A DNA stretch of 50,850 bases from Oehlia diaphana (GCA_003833135.1 QZLH01000078.1:135164-186013), one strand, 5' to 3'. Positions 10,800 through 24,900 are shown, counted from the stretch's first letter. Notes: a model not told the origin generated them from the sequence alone. Made by a program: numbers and translations.

Positions 10800-11747
10800 A
10801 TGTCTTCCGAAAAAACTTCTGTACAAGTCGGTTAGTATTATACCTTTTTTTTTTTTTTTTCTTTTATAGAAACGAGTTGAGAAACAGGAAAAAAAGACAA
10901 TATAGCGATCAAAAATTTACCCCCTAATTTTAAAATTTGAACTAAAATTTGTTTGTGATCGTTTATCCTAATTTGGAAATTTTCATCATGAAATTTATCT
11001 TAATAACTAGTTTTTACTTGATAAAAAAAAATTAATCCGATATTTTAATTTATTTTAATTAATTAATTTTAATTACTTATTTTATTAGCCGTTCGTATAA
11101 GACCGATAACAAGTGAAGATTTAGTAAATTTACCTACAAGGTTTCAAAAATCTGTTTTATCGACTGCACCATACGCTCCAAATCAAGTTATCGTAGCCGG
11201 TGAAAAGAAACAATATTTTAGTTACGATTGTGTATTCGGTCCTGAATCGACTCAAAAAGATGTATATGATAGAGCCGTCTTAAAATTAATCGATAAATTC
11301 TTAGAAGGTAATCATTATTATATTATTGTTATTTTTATTTTTATTTTATATTAACTTTTTCTTTTCTTTACTTTTTTTTTTTTTTTTAAAAGGATATAAT
11401 GTAACTATATTGGCATACGGTCAAACATCATCGGGTAAAACATTTACGATGGGTACTTCTGATAATGATTCAATAGATCCTGATGATAAAGGAATAATAC
11501 CAAGAGCTGTTTCAACTTTATTCTCTTCAATGGAATCTGCTCAATATAAAACGAGAAAATTTTCAATCAAAGTTTCTTTCATTGAAATTTATAATGAAGA
11601 TTTAATTGATTTACTTGGTGAAGGTGATGGTGAATCAAGACCACAAGTTTTGATTAGAGAAGATTCGAAAGGAAATATTTTATGGAGTGGGTTACAAGAA
11701 ATTAAAGTCAATAGCGTTGAAGAAGTTATTTCGTAAGTTTAAATATG

Positions 11748-11785
<38 letters not shown>

Positions 11786-12899
11786 ACCTCATATAATATA
11801 TATATAATTCTCATTATTTTTTTTTTTTTTTTTTTGACTTTTNNNNNNNNNNNNNNNNNNNNNNNNNNNNNNNNNNNNNNNNNNNNNNNNNNNNNNNNNN
11901 NNNNNNNNNNNNNNNNNNNNNNNNNNNNNNNNNNNNNNNNNNNNNNNNNNNNNNNNNNNNNNNNNNNNNNNNNNNNNNNNNNNNNNNNNNNNNNNNNNNN
12001 NNNNNNNNNNNNNNNNNNNNNNNNNNNNNNNNNNNNNNNNNNNNNNNNNNNNNNNNNNNNNNNNNNNNNNNNNNNNNNNNNNNNNNNNNNNNNNNNNNNN
12101 NNNNNNNNNNNNNNNNNNNNNNNNNNNNNNNNNNNNNNNNNNNNNNNNNNNNNNNNNNNNNNNNNNNNNNNNNNNNNNNNNNNNNNNNNNNNNNNNNNNN
12201 NNNNNNNNNNNNNNNNNNNNNNNNNNNNNNNNNNNNNNNNNNNNNNNNNNNNNNNNNNNNNNNNNNNNNNNNNNNNNNNNNNNNNNNNNNNNNNNNNNNN
12301 NNNNNNNNNNNNNNNNNNNNNNNNNNNNNNNNNNNNNNNNNNNNNNNNNNNNNNNNNNNNNNNNNNNNNNNNNNNNNNNNNNNNNNNNNNNNNNNNNNNN
12401 NNNNNNNNNNNNNNNNNNNNNNNNNNNNNNNNNNNNAATTCTCATTATTTTTTTTTTTTTTTTTTTAGACATTTGACACGCGGTTCATTAAATCGTCAAA
12501 CCGGTGCAACAGATATGAATGCTAAATCTTCTAGATCTCATGCTATTTTTTCTGTAACATTAGCACAACAAAAATTTATATCATCTGGTGGATCAAGTCC
12601 ATCACCTCAACCAGATCAAAAATCTGGTGTAAGACCTCCATCAAGGTCAAACTCTAGATTAAGTAGAAGGTTTGATGAGGGTGAATGGGTTTCCGTTACA
12701 AGTAAATTTCATTTTGTTGATTTAGCTGGTAGTGAGAGGGTAAGTCAAAAGAAAAACAAAAAAAGGTTTATATATATGTAAAGATTTTTATATATGTAAA
12801 GTTTTATATATAAAGGTTTATATATATGTAAAGGTTTATATGTATATATATAGTTGTTTGTTTATTTATTTATTATTTATTATTTATATTTTATTTTTA

Positions 12900-12964
<65 letters not shown>

Positions 12965-13626
12965 GTTCTAATATTCTTATAGTTAAAACGTACATCTGCG
13001 GTTGGTGAACGGGTTAAGGAGGGGATTTCAATTAATTCGGGTCTTCTGGCTTTGGGAAATGTAATTTCTGCTTTAGGTGATCCAAATAAAGCAAAACATA
13101 CTACTCATATTCCATATAGAGATTCAAAACTTACTCGCCTTCTTCAAGATTCTCTTGGTGGTAATGCACAAACTTTAATGATTGCTTGTGTATCTCCAGC
13201 TGAATATAATCTTGTTGAAACTGTTAATACATTAAAATATGCTAATCGTGCTAGAAATATAAAAAATAATGCTACTATAAATGCTGAAGAAGCTGGTTGG
13301 AATGATGTAGAACATTTACAAACTTTAGTAATGAGATTAAGGAATGAAATTAAAATTCTTAAAGCTGCTACTGGTGTTATAAATTCAAATGGTACTTCAA
13401 CAAATGGTACTACATCAGGTAGAACTACTCCAAGTTTAAATGGTACTACTACTCCAAGTTTAAATGGTAGAACTACTCCAAATTTAAATGGTAGAACTAC
13501 TCCAAGTTTAAATGGTAGAGAAACTCCTAGTTTTACAAAACGTTCTTCAACTCCATCTTTTTCTGGTATACCGATTTCTTCACAACATTCACAACAACAT
13601 TCACAACAACATTCACAACAACTTTC

Positions 13627-13663
<37 letters not shown>

Positions 13664-16600
13664 AAAAATCAAAATATTAATAATAAAGATATAGAATTAT
13701 TAGAAGATCAACTTCAACAATTAAAAAGATCTTATATTAAATTATCTCAACGTTATGCTAAAACTTATGCTGAATTAGCAAAACATCAAGATAATGATGT
13801 TAATAATAATAATTCAAATGTTGGTGATAGAAATTCTTTATCTGTAATTAAAGAAGTTGATGATGATGATGATGATGATGAATTAATCTTAAAAAATACA
13901 CAATTTAAAGAAGTTGTTGAACCTGTTATAGAAGAATATGAAAAATCTTTCGCATCACTTGAAAGTGAATTAGCAATTACAAAAGCAGCTTTATCACATT
14001 CAGAAATTATTTTACAAGAACAAGAAGGCAAATTAGAACTTGCTGAACAAAACAATGAAAAAAATAAAAATAATATAGCCGAATTAACTAGTAAGATAGC
14101 TAAATATGTTGAAATGGAAACTTCAATGGAACGTTATATAAAAAATCTTGAAATTAAACTTGAAAATCTTACTTTAGAACAAATTAAAGATCAAGAATTA
14201 ATTAATGAAATGAAATTAGAAATTTCTCAATTAAAATCTAATGAATCAAATTCTGAAGCTTATATAGAAGGTTTAGAAAATAAATTATATGCAAATGAAA
14301 GTCATGCTGCTAAATTGAATGAAACTATAACAAAACTTGAAAAACGTTTACGTCAACGTGATTTAGAATATCATGAATTAGAAGAAAGATTAAGAAATGC
14401 TGAAGTTGATGAAGAGAAATCTTTACTTTTAAATGATTTAAATGTTAGAGATAAAAAAATTTTTATTCTAGAACAAAGTCTTGAATCCCTTGAAAATGAA
14501 TTAAGAGAATTAAAAAATTTAAATGAACAAAATTTTCTTAATTCAAGTGATATTTCTATATTATCACTTAATAATAATAATAATGATCAAGATTTAATTT
14601 ATACTTTAGAATCAAAACTTAATGAATTACAAAAAACACATGAAAAAACTTTACAAGATTTTGAAGATATTAAATCAAAATATCAATCATGTCTTTTAGA
14701 AATTCATGAATTACAAAATCAATTAACGGAAGCAAAATTAATTCAATCAGAGACTATTAAATCTACTCCAACTACTCCAATGTCACCACAAACTCCGGAT
14801 TCATTTAGATTATCATTACCTCCAACAATATTAAATAAGTCTAATAATTCTTCAATTAATACTTTAAAACATAAAAGGTCAAAATCTTTTTCAACAGAAA
14901 TTTATGGTGATAAAAAAGATGATGCTCATCTTGCTGTAATAAGAAAACTTCATAATGAAATTCAACAACTTTCTTTATTACATGAAGATAAAGCACAAGG
15001 ATTAGATGCTGTTAAACAAGAATTCGCTAGACTTGAAATAAGTTATCGTGAAACTATAGATATTGTTGAAGAACTTCGAGAAGAACTAAAAAGACGTGAC
15101 GCTTTAGCTCAATTAGAAGTAATGTCGGTAATGACATATGAACACGCGGATGGTGTATCTTATTATTCCGTCAATGCTAGTGAGGTTGATGAACTTGATA
15201 TTGTACATAGATTACGTGAAGAAGTTGAACATCTTAAGGAGGAACAAAGAATAACAATGGAAGCTTTATCAGAACGTGAAAAAAGATCTATAAAGAAAAA
15301 CGATGAAATACTGAGATTGGAATCAAATATTCAAGAACTTCAAGAAGAATTACATCGTACTCTTGAAGAACCCAAAGATGATAAAGATATAAAAGAGGAT
15401 CAAATCAACGAATTACAATCACGCGTTAAAGAATTGGAACAAGAGCTCATAAAAGCTCAAGAGGTACAAAGAACAGAACAAATTGATGAAGCTACCGCAC
15501 GTCTTGAAGGTACTACAGATTCTTCCAAAACTGATTCATTAAATGATGATGAAGAAATTTTGACCTTAAGACGACAAGTTGATAAACTTCAGTATGATAT
15601 AGAATCAAAAAGTCATACAATTGCTACTTTATTACTTCCATCCGATGAACATCAAAATATTATCAGACGACTTGAAGATGAATTACAAGAAGTTCGAGAA
15701 GCTCAACGACAAGCGTTAAAAGAAAAACATAATAGATTATCTACTATTTCGGAAGATGTTATTGGTGAAATTGAACAAACTGAAAATAATGAAATTTCTG
15801 ATAATGAACATGATGAAACTATGATTGCACTAGAAGCTGAAGCTAAAGAACTTGAAACTCGATTAATTAAAGCAAAAGAAGCTCAACATATTCCAACTCC
15901 AAGAAGTTCATACTTACATATAATTGACCCAACAAAGAGGGATATTGAAAAATTACAAGAAAAGTTGTTAGATTTACAAAATGAACTTGCACATAAATCG
16001 GAAACAATTCAAGATTTACAAGTTGAAAAGGAATTAGTCTCTTCATTGCAATCTCAATTAGAAATTCTTAAAGATGATATTAAACGAAAATATGAATCAA
16101 TTGAAATTCTTAAAAAAGATCTTGTTGATAAAGGTATGTTACAACAAAAACTTCGAGAAAAGGAAGCTGAAGCAAATATTTTACAATCTCAGTTATTAGC
16201 AGTTAAAAAACATGATTCCGAGATGCAAGATCAAATGAAAGTTCTTCAATCTCAATTATTAAAATTAGAAAGTGGTTCAGATGAAGGTTTAATTTTACAT
16301 ACGGAATTAGAAAATGTACGAAAAGAACTCAAGGAATCAAAAGAAAATGAAAAACTCGCAGTTGAACGTCTTAGAGTTTTAAATGCTGAAGAATCCAAAC
16401 TTCAACAAGATTTACAACGATTGCGTCAAGAAAACATTGTTCAAAAAGAAAGAATTAATGGTTTGGAATCTCAATTAATTCAAGAGGGTCATGAAACTGA
16501 TAAAGATCTTGCTGCTTTAAAAACCGAGTTAGAGCTTGTAAAAGAATCTGAAGTTGCTCAAAAACAGAAAATTTCTGAACTTGAGAATAAATTAAAAGAT

Positions 16601-19600
16601 TCCGAAACTGAAGTTAGTTCTCTTCAATCTAAAATTGTTGACATGAAATCAAAATTAACTGAAAACTTTGAAAAAATAAAAGAATATGAAAATGAAATTA
16701 TTCAACTTAAAAATACACTCAATTCTGATAATTCACAATACCAACAATTGGTTTCTGAGATAGAGAATCTTCGAGTTCTGGAAAACGAACAGAAACAATA
16801 TATTGAAACTCTTGAAAATAAATTGAAACAAGATGAACCTGCAGTTATTAGTATGAAAGATGAACTTACACAACTAAAGTCAACTGAATCTCAATTAATA
16901 TCAACTATTCAAGAGTTGGAAACTAAACTCACGGAAGCAGAAAAGGAAAATGAGCAAATTCAAGTTATAAAAGATGAGTTCAATATGTTAAAAGAATTAG
17001 ATGAAAAACAGAAATCCGATATTGAACAATTAAATTCTCAACTTAAAGAAACTCAAAGTGCTAAAGATGCGGCAATTGAAGAATTGAAAAATATGAAAGA
17101 AGATTTTACTGCTCAAAAAGAACTTGTGATAACTCTTGAAAGTGAATTAAAGAATGTTCGAGAAGAAATAACAAAAGAAAAGGAACTAAATGCTGATAAT
17201 ACTAAAAACCTTGAAGATTTATCAAATATGTTAAACGCCACTAAGCGACAACAAGATGAGGAGGAGAAAAAGAAAAGATCATTAGAAAATGAAGTAGAGA
17301 CGTTAAAAGCTAGTGGAGAAACCAATGATAAAGTTGTGAATGAGTTGAAAACTGAATTGACAAATTTGAAGATGGATATGGAAGCTCGAAATAAATTTTT
17401 ATCTGAAATTGAAACCAAGATAAATATTACTGAAAAAGAACGAGACCAACATCTTGAACGTGTCAATGAATTAACAAAAATGCTCGAAACAAAAGAAATT
17501 GAAAAGAAAGAAGCTATATTAGCACTTGAAAATAAAGTTTCAGATCTTCAATCTCAACTTGAACAAGTTAAGGAATCTTCAATGGTTGATCAAAAGACAG
17601 TAGAAAGCCTTGAAGAAAAACTTGCTACTTTAAATTCTCAACTTTCTGATGCAAAAGAATCAGGTGAAAAATCTGCTCAAAAAGTTAGCGAACTTGAAAT
17701 TAAATTAAAAGAAAGTAATGCTTTATTGTCAGAAAAGGAACAATCTCTTTCAGATAAAAATGCGAAATACGCTGAATTGGAAGCTATAATTGAAAAGACA
17801 AGAGCTGAAATCGAGAGCTCAAAAGCATCTGAAGTTGAAAAAAACAATCAAATTAAACAATTAGAAATTGATCTTAAAGAAGCCAAAGATAATGAAAGTC
17901 AACAAATAGATCTTATTCAGGTTTTAGAATCCCAACTTCAAGAAGTAGAGAAAGAACGTGATGACCATATCCCCAAAATTGCCGAAGCAAATTCAGAAAT
18001 TGACATATTAAAAGAAAAATGTTCAACTTTACAAAATGAAATTAATGAACTTCATCGTGACTCTGTATTACAGAGTTATTCAGATGTTGATGAAAATGTA
18101 GTTGAAGAACTTTCGAATGAATTAAAAAAGGCTCAAGAAGAAGCACGTGAACAAGAAGAACGCGCAGACACACTTCAGAAAAAAGTAAATAAGCTTCAAT
18201 CGGAAAAGAACGATCAACTTGAAATAAATGCGATGTTAGCTCAACAAATTGAACAACTTCAGAAAGATCTCGAAACTTTAGCCGAAGAATTCACAGAAAC
18301 TGCTACAAAGCAGGAAGATAACGAAATTCAAATGAAAGAACGAATATCAGAATTAGAAACCGCCCTAGAAGCAGCCAAAAATTCGCAATCTGTAGATAAT
18401 CCATCCCTTGCAAACCTTGCCGCTGCAAATGAAAGCCTACGGCAGACAAATGATGATCTTAATCAGAAAATTGTTGAAGCCGAACATCGTGCTTCATCTT
18501 TAAGTGAGAAGGTAAAGGAATTGGAAAATGCGAATAATAAATCGTCAATTGATTCCTTGAAAGCCAAGATTCAAGAACTTGAAGATGAAAAAAGAGTATT
18601 AGAACAGGTAAAAGAATCTTCCCTTGAAGAACGTCAAAAGCTTGATCAGCAAATAGAGTCCTTGGTGCAACAACTACAAACATCTGGTCGTAATGGAAAT
18701 AAAACTGCCTCGCATCTTGCTGAATTGAACGCGAAGATATTATCACTTGAAAATGAAATTTCTCAAGCAAAACAAAAAGCTAAAGAAGATACTTCCGAAA
18801 TTATAAAACTCAGAGAAATAAATGAAAAACTTGAAAAAGAACTTAATGGATCACAAAATACTGGGAATGATCCAACACAAGTTAAATTGTTCCGACAAGA
18901 AGCCACAATTGCTCAACAAAATAATCTTATTAAAAGCCTTCAAGAGAAAATTAGTGAACTCGAAAGACAAACGGAAGAAAATTCAGGTCGTCCCATTACA
19001 CCTAATTCCGCAGACTTCGATGCAATCGGATATCGTACAAATACTTCGAATAATTCCGTGGATTTAAGAAAAAGTGCAGTTCGTTCATCGCCACTTACGC
19101 CACCACCGAATCAACGTGTACGTGTACCAATAGCTAATCCTCCGCCATCTCCAGGTGCACCACCGAGTACTCCTCCACCCAAAATACCAATACCACTTCC
19201 ACCGAGACCGGATTCTCGAGCTGGATCAGAAGAAGTGGAGAAACTCCATAAACGAATTGCAAAGTTAGAAGGAGACAATTCACAAAATCGACAACTTGTA
19301 GACACTTTAGAGGCTTCTCTGAATGATTCAGAGGGTAATCTACGCGTCGCTAAAAAACAATTACAAGTTTTACAACGTGAAAAATCAGATCTGGTAAATC
19401 AAATGAAGAGTTTGAAGATGCAATTGGAAGATGCGGCAGCACAATATGAACAAGCTAAATCTTCAGTTCAACAAGAAAAGAAAGTTATTGAGAATGTTTT
19501 GCTAGAAGAAAGAAGAGCCAAAGAACAAGCTGAAAAATCAAAACGAATACTCGAAAGTCGTATGGAAGAACTTATGGCTAAGAAAAGCAAATTTATGTGC

Positions 19601-19606
19601 TTCTAA
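10800..19606 (+). CDS. Kinesin-4-like motor protein with very long coiled-coil tail
   Basis: This is a microtubule motor ATPase. Exons joined by hand are 10800-10830, 11089-11307, 11393-11732, 12469-12739 and 12983-19606; all frames agree and give about 2494 residues. The protein starts [17 protein letters not shown], the usual first strand of the motor. The P-loop GQTSSGKT is at residues 93-100, switch I NAKSSRSH at 214-221 and switch II DLAGSER at 281-287. [20 protein letters not shown] and [14 protein letters not shown] close the motor near residue 385. The motor reads most like the kinesin-4 (KIF4/KIF21) group. A Ser/Pro-rich insertion of about 40 residues lies between the switches. Then come a [12 protein letters not shown] repeat, a Gln tract (about residue 500), an Asp run (about 580), roughly 1700 residues of heptad coiled coil, a Pro-rich stretch (about 2327-2365) and a short end KKSKFMCF. 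It is much longer than animal KIF4. The N-gap at 11843-12436 falls inside intron 3. Confidence 0.93.
11843..12436. other. Assembly gap (594 N) inside kinesin intron 3
   Basis: The bases before the gap (11806-11842) read aattctcatta, then 19 T, then gactttt. The bases after it (12437-12475) read aattctcatta, then 19 T, then agacatttg. The two flanks are almost the same sequence, so the gap is probably spurious and the true intron is only about 105 bases. The reading frame joins cleanly across it (TC|A, Ser-197), so no coding sequence seems to be missing. Confidence 0.8.
13627..13662 (+). repeat. CAA trinucleotide run (poly-Gln) in kinesin
   Basis: A run of CAA codons encodes a Gln tract and is preceded by [15 protein letters not shown] units from about 13578. 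It sits in the low-complexity linker between the kinesin motor and its coiled-coil tail. Such tracts often vary in length between individuals, so this is a candidate length polymorphism. Confidence 0.85.
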
Positions 19607-20544
19607 ATCAGTAACTACCAAAAAAAAAAAAAAATTTCATTCATTACATATTATGATTCAAAAACTTTGTTTTTCATTTAAATCACTGTGTATATTATTT
19701 TTTAAAAAAAAATTATTTTTATTAATTGTCGGCAAAGCATTGCCAAAAAGAAAAATATAACTTATTAATATTTTCATAATCATTTACATATATATATATA
19801 TAGTTTATTTACTTTATTCTGCATTTTGTTTTTTTACTATGAAAATTTAATAAAATCATTGCATTGTAAAACAAATTGATTAACATTTTTACTCATCCTG
19901 CATTCCTGCGCAAAATTCAAAATTGTGATCACCGTGATCATTGTCCTATCGACCCTGCATTGCTTTAAATAGACAATTTGAGATCACAATAATTGTCGTA
20001 AATACTGTAATTCTGTGTTCAAAATAATCTCTCTTTTTTTAACTGTGACGGTTTTCGTATACAACTTTTTGGTATTGGTTCAATTTTTTTTACATATTTT
20101 ATTTGTAATTAAGATTTTTTTAACCAATCAATTTTTGATTTATTACCAAATATTTAAATTTCTTTACCCTGAAAAAAAAATATTAAATATTACACGAACG
20201 TCATGGATTTGCCAAGATTTTTAATTTCCTTTTTTTCTTTTTAAATAACTTGTTTAATGATTTAAATGTCTTTATAATAAAAAATCTCTCCGTGGGGTAG
20301 CATCCAAAATTGGTCAGTCTAGCTTCATTCTTTTAAATTAACGTCCCACCATTTTTTTTAACAAAAACCTGAACCAATAAAAATTAGATGATTTATGTTT
20401 TGTATTTATCCGGTTCGATTATCGGGTAAAAAAAACTTATAAAAAGCAGGCGATTTAGCGTATATCAAAAAAATTTTTTACACTTGTATTCAAATTACAA
20501 GTATAACTTCTGATTTTACATCACGTTAAACTAAAACAATTAAA
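19607..20544. other. Intergenic: kinesin to BTB gene 1
   Basis: This is the spacer between two same-strand genes. It contains short dyads: ggcaaagcattgcc at about 19732 and tgatcaccgtgatca at about 19925. A B-box-like ggttcgatta at about 20411 has no matching tRNA fold around it. No coding frame looks real. The last part presumably carries the BTB gene 1 promoter. Confidence 0.4.
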
Positions 20545-21560
20545 ATGAATAGAAGAAATTCATCGAGACAAAATTATCAATGTGTTCCAGAATCAGCAGA
20601 ACGAATAATTTTAAATGTGGGCGGTATTAAGGTATGTGAATTAAATCATTAAATCTAAAATTATATGAATTAAATTTGAATTAACAGTTAATAAAAATTA
20701 TCTATTCATTAGTATGAAACTTATAGGTCAACTTTAACAGCATATCCATCAACATTACTTGGTACAATGTTTCAAGAACGTAATAGGGCTTTATTACACC
20801 CTGTTAATGGGAATGAATATTTTATTGACAGAGATGGTAAATTATTTCGTTATATCTTACAATTTTATCGTAGAAATAAAATTGTTTGGCCTGAACCCGG
20901 TAAGTATATAGAATTAATTTAATTTATTTTTATTTTATTTTTATATTTTATTTATTATTTATTTTATTTTAATTTAAAATATTTTTAAAATTTCTTTTAC
21001 TAATTACAGGATCAGATTATGTGTCCAGAGAAGAATTAGAAGAAGAATTTGATTATTTTCAAATTCCAACCTCATATTTTTCAAATGATAGTAATGAATT
21101 ACCAACACAACCTGTCAAAATTTCACCAATAACAAAAATAGTTTCAAAAAAATTAGATGACTTTATATTAGTACTACAACATTCAATAATAGAAGTTTGT
21201 GCAACATTATCCGAGACAAATTTACAAAGATTTAGTGCAATTTTAACATTAACATTTGCTCATGAGAATTTAATATCAAATGGTATAACATCTGTTATTT
21301 TAAAACCAAAGAATGATCATTTAACTAAAATGTTATTGAAAAGTTTATTACCTTTTGGTAAATTAGGTTATTTTCTTTTAGATCAATATGGTGAAGAAAT
21401 TGGCAAACATTTACATAAAAATATACCGGAAGTTACTTGGGAATTAAATCATAAAATTTATGGACCCACTGAAAAATTTTACGACATTATTTTAAATATT
21501 AATTATCAATTTAATAGGGATGATGTATTGGTTAACAGTTCTTTAAATTTCAAAGAATGA
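20545..21560 (+). CDS. BTB (T1/KCTD-like) domain protein, paralogue 1
   Basis: Exons 20545-20631, 20713-20899 and 21010-21560 give 274 residues. The N-terminal domain reads ERIILNVGGIK followed by YETYRSTLTAYPSTLLGTMF, FIDRDGKLFRYILQFYR and EELEEEFDYFQI. This is the pattern of the tetramerisation-type BTB fold of KCTD proteins and Kv channel T1 domains; there are no membrane segments. The remaining 150 residues form a second conserved region with GYFLLDQYGEEIGKHL and VTWELN that is shared with the genes at 43772 and 45376. Related BTB proteins often act as oligomers and as cullin-3 adaptors; neither is shown here. Introns split the gene after GGIK (phase 0) and in a Gly codon (phase 1). Partners and substrate are unknown. 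Confidence 0.88.
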
Positions 21561-21937
21561 ACTTTAATATAAAAAAATTTAACTTGAAAGAATAATTGGT
21601 TGTATTTATAATTATTTAGCTGATGGGTTGTATTATATATCTATTGTATTTTTATGTTAACTATTTATTATATTAAATAAATATTTGTATATAGATAATA
21701 GTTTTATAACGAACTTATTTACATAATTTACATAAAAATTTTAAAAATGATTGTTAATTCTCCGTAATGTAATCTTTATCTGATAATGTATGAATAATGG
21801 AATGAGAAGATGAAATGAATTTGGTATAATATAGTATTGTCTTCCATAAATAATTGTGATAAAAATTGATATGCTAAAAATATTAAGTCAGGTAAGTGTC
21901 TAAATGATTTATGCAATAGAAGTTAATGCAAAAAGAA
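21561..21937. other. Short convergent spacer with shared 3' signals
   Basis: BTB gene 1 and the minus-strand gene end tail to tail 377 bases apart. An aataaa-containing stretch (about 21673-21682) downstream of the BTB stop could serve as its polyadenylation signal. I see nothing else. Confidence 0.4.
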
Positions 21938-24900
21938 TTATGTATCAATGGGAAGAATTCGATGAAGTAATGATTCCACCATCTTGCATGGAACTAGTAA
22001 TATTTTCTTAAACAATTTAAAGCAAGCAACGACAAACCAATACATAATCATAATGACTAATTAAAAGAAAAAAAAATTAGATATATAAAAACCATTAAAA
22101 TTTTCTTATGGAAATATTTATTGTATTTACCTGTTATAACATAACTCATCATCAAGTAAAATACATCTAACCATGGCGATTTTTCTCTTTCTGCTATTAA
22201 AAGTTGAATTTCATCTTCAAGAATTTTCAACTAAAAACAGTTCATAATATTTAATAAATTGTTGACAAAAAAATAAACAATTAAATGATAAAATGACATA
22301 CGTCGTTGAAATAATCATTATTAACTTCCAGTGTCATGTTTTCAATTTTACTTAACGTAATTTCCATTTTCTCTGTGAAACTATATGGTGTAAATGTTTA
22401 AATAAAATTAATAAATGTTGCCTTATTTAAAACAATCTATTAGTTACCTGATATGTTGCCCTTCCAGTTTATTTACTGTATCTTCAATGTTGACAAGTGT
22501 ATTATTTAATAATTTGATTTCTTCTTTGATACTCTTTTTATTTTCTGCCATTGATTGCTGATTAACGTCAAAAGAAGACTCCAAAATATTTGATGATTTC
22601 ATCAGGATATCGATAGATTTAAATGTATTGTCTTTAATAATATCTTCTCTCTTGGATAATTGTATCTATAAATTTGGTATAAGTTAATAATTATTCTAAT
22701 AAAATCGATAGATTGATATCGAGAGAGAGAGAGAAACGAAAATTACCTCATAATTTTCCAAAAACTTAGTTGCTTCTTCAATATATTCACTATATTCATC
22801 ACATCTTTTGATTATTTCATCCGCATCTTGTTGACTTAGACTAAAAATTTTATCATTGTACGTAAATATATAATTATCCTTAATATGATTAGAAACATAC
22901 GAAAAAGAAAAAATAAATTTCAAAATACCTTTTGATATCCACATCCTCTGACACAAGTGATATCTGAAGAACCAGTAAGTCGACTATAATAAAATAAATA
23001 AAGGAATAAACCAATATGTCAATAAACCATATAGATATGTTATTAGTATAATTACCTCCGTAGCTAATTAATTTACGAAATTTGAAATTTTCATTTAATC
23101 CAATATCTAACTCAACTATAACAGAATAACGTCAGTATTAAGATATGATTAAAACAAAAGCTTTTTATTATATTGAACGTACCAAATCGTCCATTATCGA
23201 TATTACGTTCAACGATATCATGCTCTTGATAATCGCGCACTAAATTAACAAGCTCTTGTGGTAGTATATCAAGATTAACCAACACAGTTTCTCCCACAAG
23301 TCCAATGGTAGTTTCATCTTCATACTCATCTGCAATTCAAAACACCGTTAATATTAAAAAAAAAAAAAAATTGACAAACAAAAAGTCATTTTGCTAATTA
23401 CCTTCTGATCCACTAGATTCAGTTACTTTATTTTCACTCGATAAACGATTAAAATGATTATCTTCATGTTCATCTCCAATAAATTTAAATTTATCGTAAT
23501 GATCCCCAATATTCGAAGATTCTGCAATATTCTGCCTTGAAGAATAACCCACGTGATCATCATCCTAATTAAATTAAATTGTAAAATTAGAAAGGATATA
23601 AAATATTAATTAATAAAAATATACTATAAAATCATATTATTACCGGTTCAAAATTCACCGAACTCCTGGTTGATGATTTATTACTATGACCGTCCAGCGA
23701 ATTAACTTGATTTGATACATCATCTATCAAATCATCAATTCGATTATAGTTATGTTTTTCTTCAGATACACTTGATTCATAATGCATTCTCTCGCTATTA
23801 CTCATTATATCTCCAGAATCTACTTGTCGCGTTGAATCTTCCAATGAACTACGAGGAGTTTGGTCACCCGAAGATGTTTCAGACACATTTTTTGCGTTCG
23901 TTTGTAGTCCCAACGAATCATCAGATACTTGTATAATTTCAATGTTAGATAAACTCGACTTTTTTTTATGTTTCTTATCTTTTCGCTTGAATAAATGTAT
24001 TGACCATTTTTTCGATTTATTATAAGAATCTTCCTTTCCTTGTGATAAGGATGTTGTACTGTTCGAACTCAAAGAGTGTTTTTCCTCCTTCAACTTTAAA
24101 TAATTACTCTCCTTTTCTTCCTTTTCTTTTGATCTCGTCATTTCCTGTGTTGTAGGAGGATTAAACATCTGTGATAATTGAAGATGTTTTTGTCGTTTTT
24201 TAATTTCATCAGATTCAGATTCTATTTTAATTTTTGGATAATCTTTATCGTCGTCAAAATTTTCTTTGTCGTCACGAACAAATTGTCTACTAGGGTGAAT
24301 CTGATCAAATTTATTTTTTTGTTCATAATCCTTTATTATTTCCATATGTGATACATCCCATATATTTGATTCTTTGTGACGTGGCAAAGATCCACGCGAT
24401 TTTATTTTGTTTCTACTATTCCCCCAACTAGAATTTTCGCTTGATCCCAAACTATGATCTGACCCATCACGTGGCAAATCATTTTTTCGAATTTTAATAA
24501 TTGTCAAAGGATTATATACTCCATTATTATTAATTATTTTAAATAATATGTGATATTTATTTTCAAGAAACTGTTTACACATTGTGGAATTAATTATAGT
24601 TGCTTCCGAAAAAACCCGCCCTGTAAAAAGCAAAAAAATTAACAAACGAAATATTTTCAAATGTTAAATACTTGATGAAAATTTTTTTTACCGTCTTTTT
24701 GTACTATAGACTTTTCGATATCAGTTTCAGTATTATGCATTCGATTTTTTTGACCAGCATGTTTTTGAGTAATCATTGCTAACTTAAGAGCATCCTCGTC
24801 TTTTACATCAGCAATTAAATCAGCAATAGACCCTTTTTATAATAAATATATGTTAAAAAAAAAAATTCTCATAAGTTATTATTCAAATAAATTCTTTTTA

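Noticed and set aside
11687..12781. A 364-residue open frame running through the N-gap
   Set aside because: It exists only because N positions are not read as stops; the real exons use other boundaries with proper splice sites.
17113..17466. Antisense open frame of 117 residues within the kinesin exon, and others like it at 13786-14055 and 18459-18770
   Set aside because: They are mirror frames of A/T-biased coiled-coil codons, rich in Ser/Phe, with no promoter or splice context.
20400..20460. B-box-like ggttcgatta considered as part of a tRNA gene
   Set aside because: No A box at the right distance and no cloverleaf pairing could be drawn around it.
24600..24660. A start codon followed by a hydrophobic leader (MKIFRLLIFLLF) that looks like a signal peptide at the front of the long exon of the 12-exon gene
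   Set aside because: The stretch is the intron's T-rich tract ending in ttttacag on the minus strand. Splicing to the upstream exon keeps frame and removes it.
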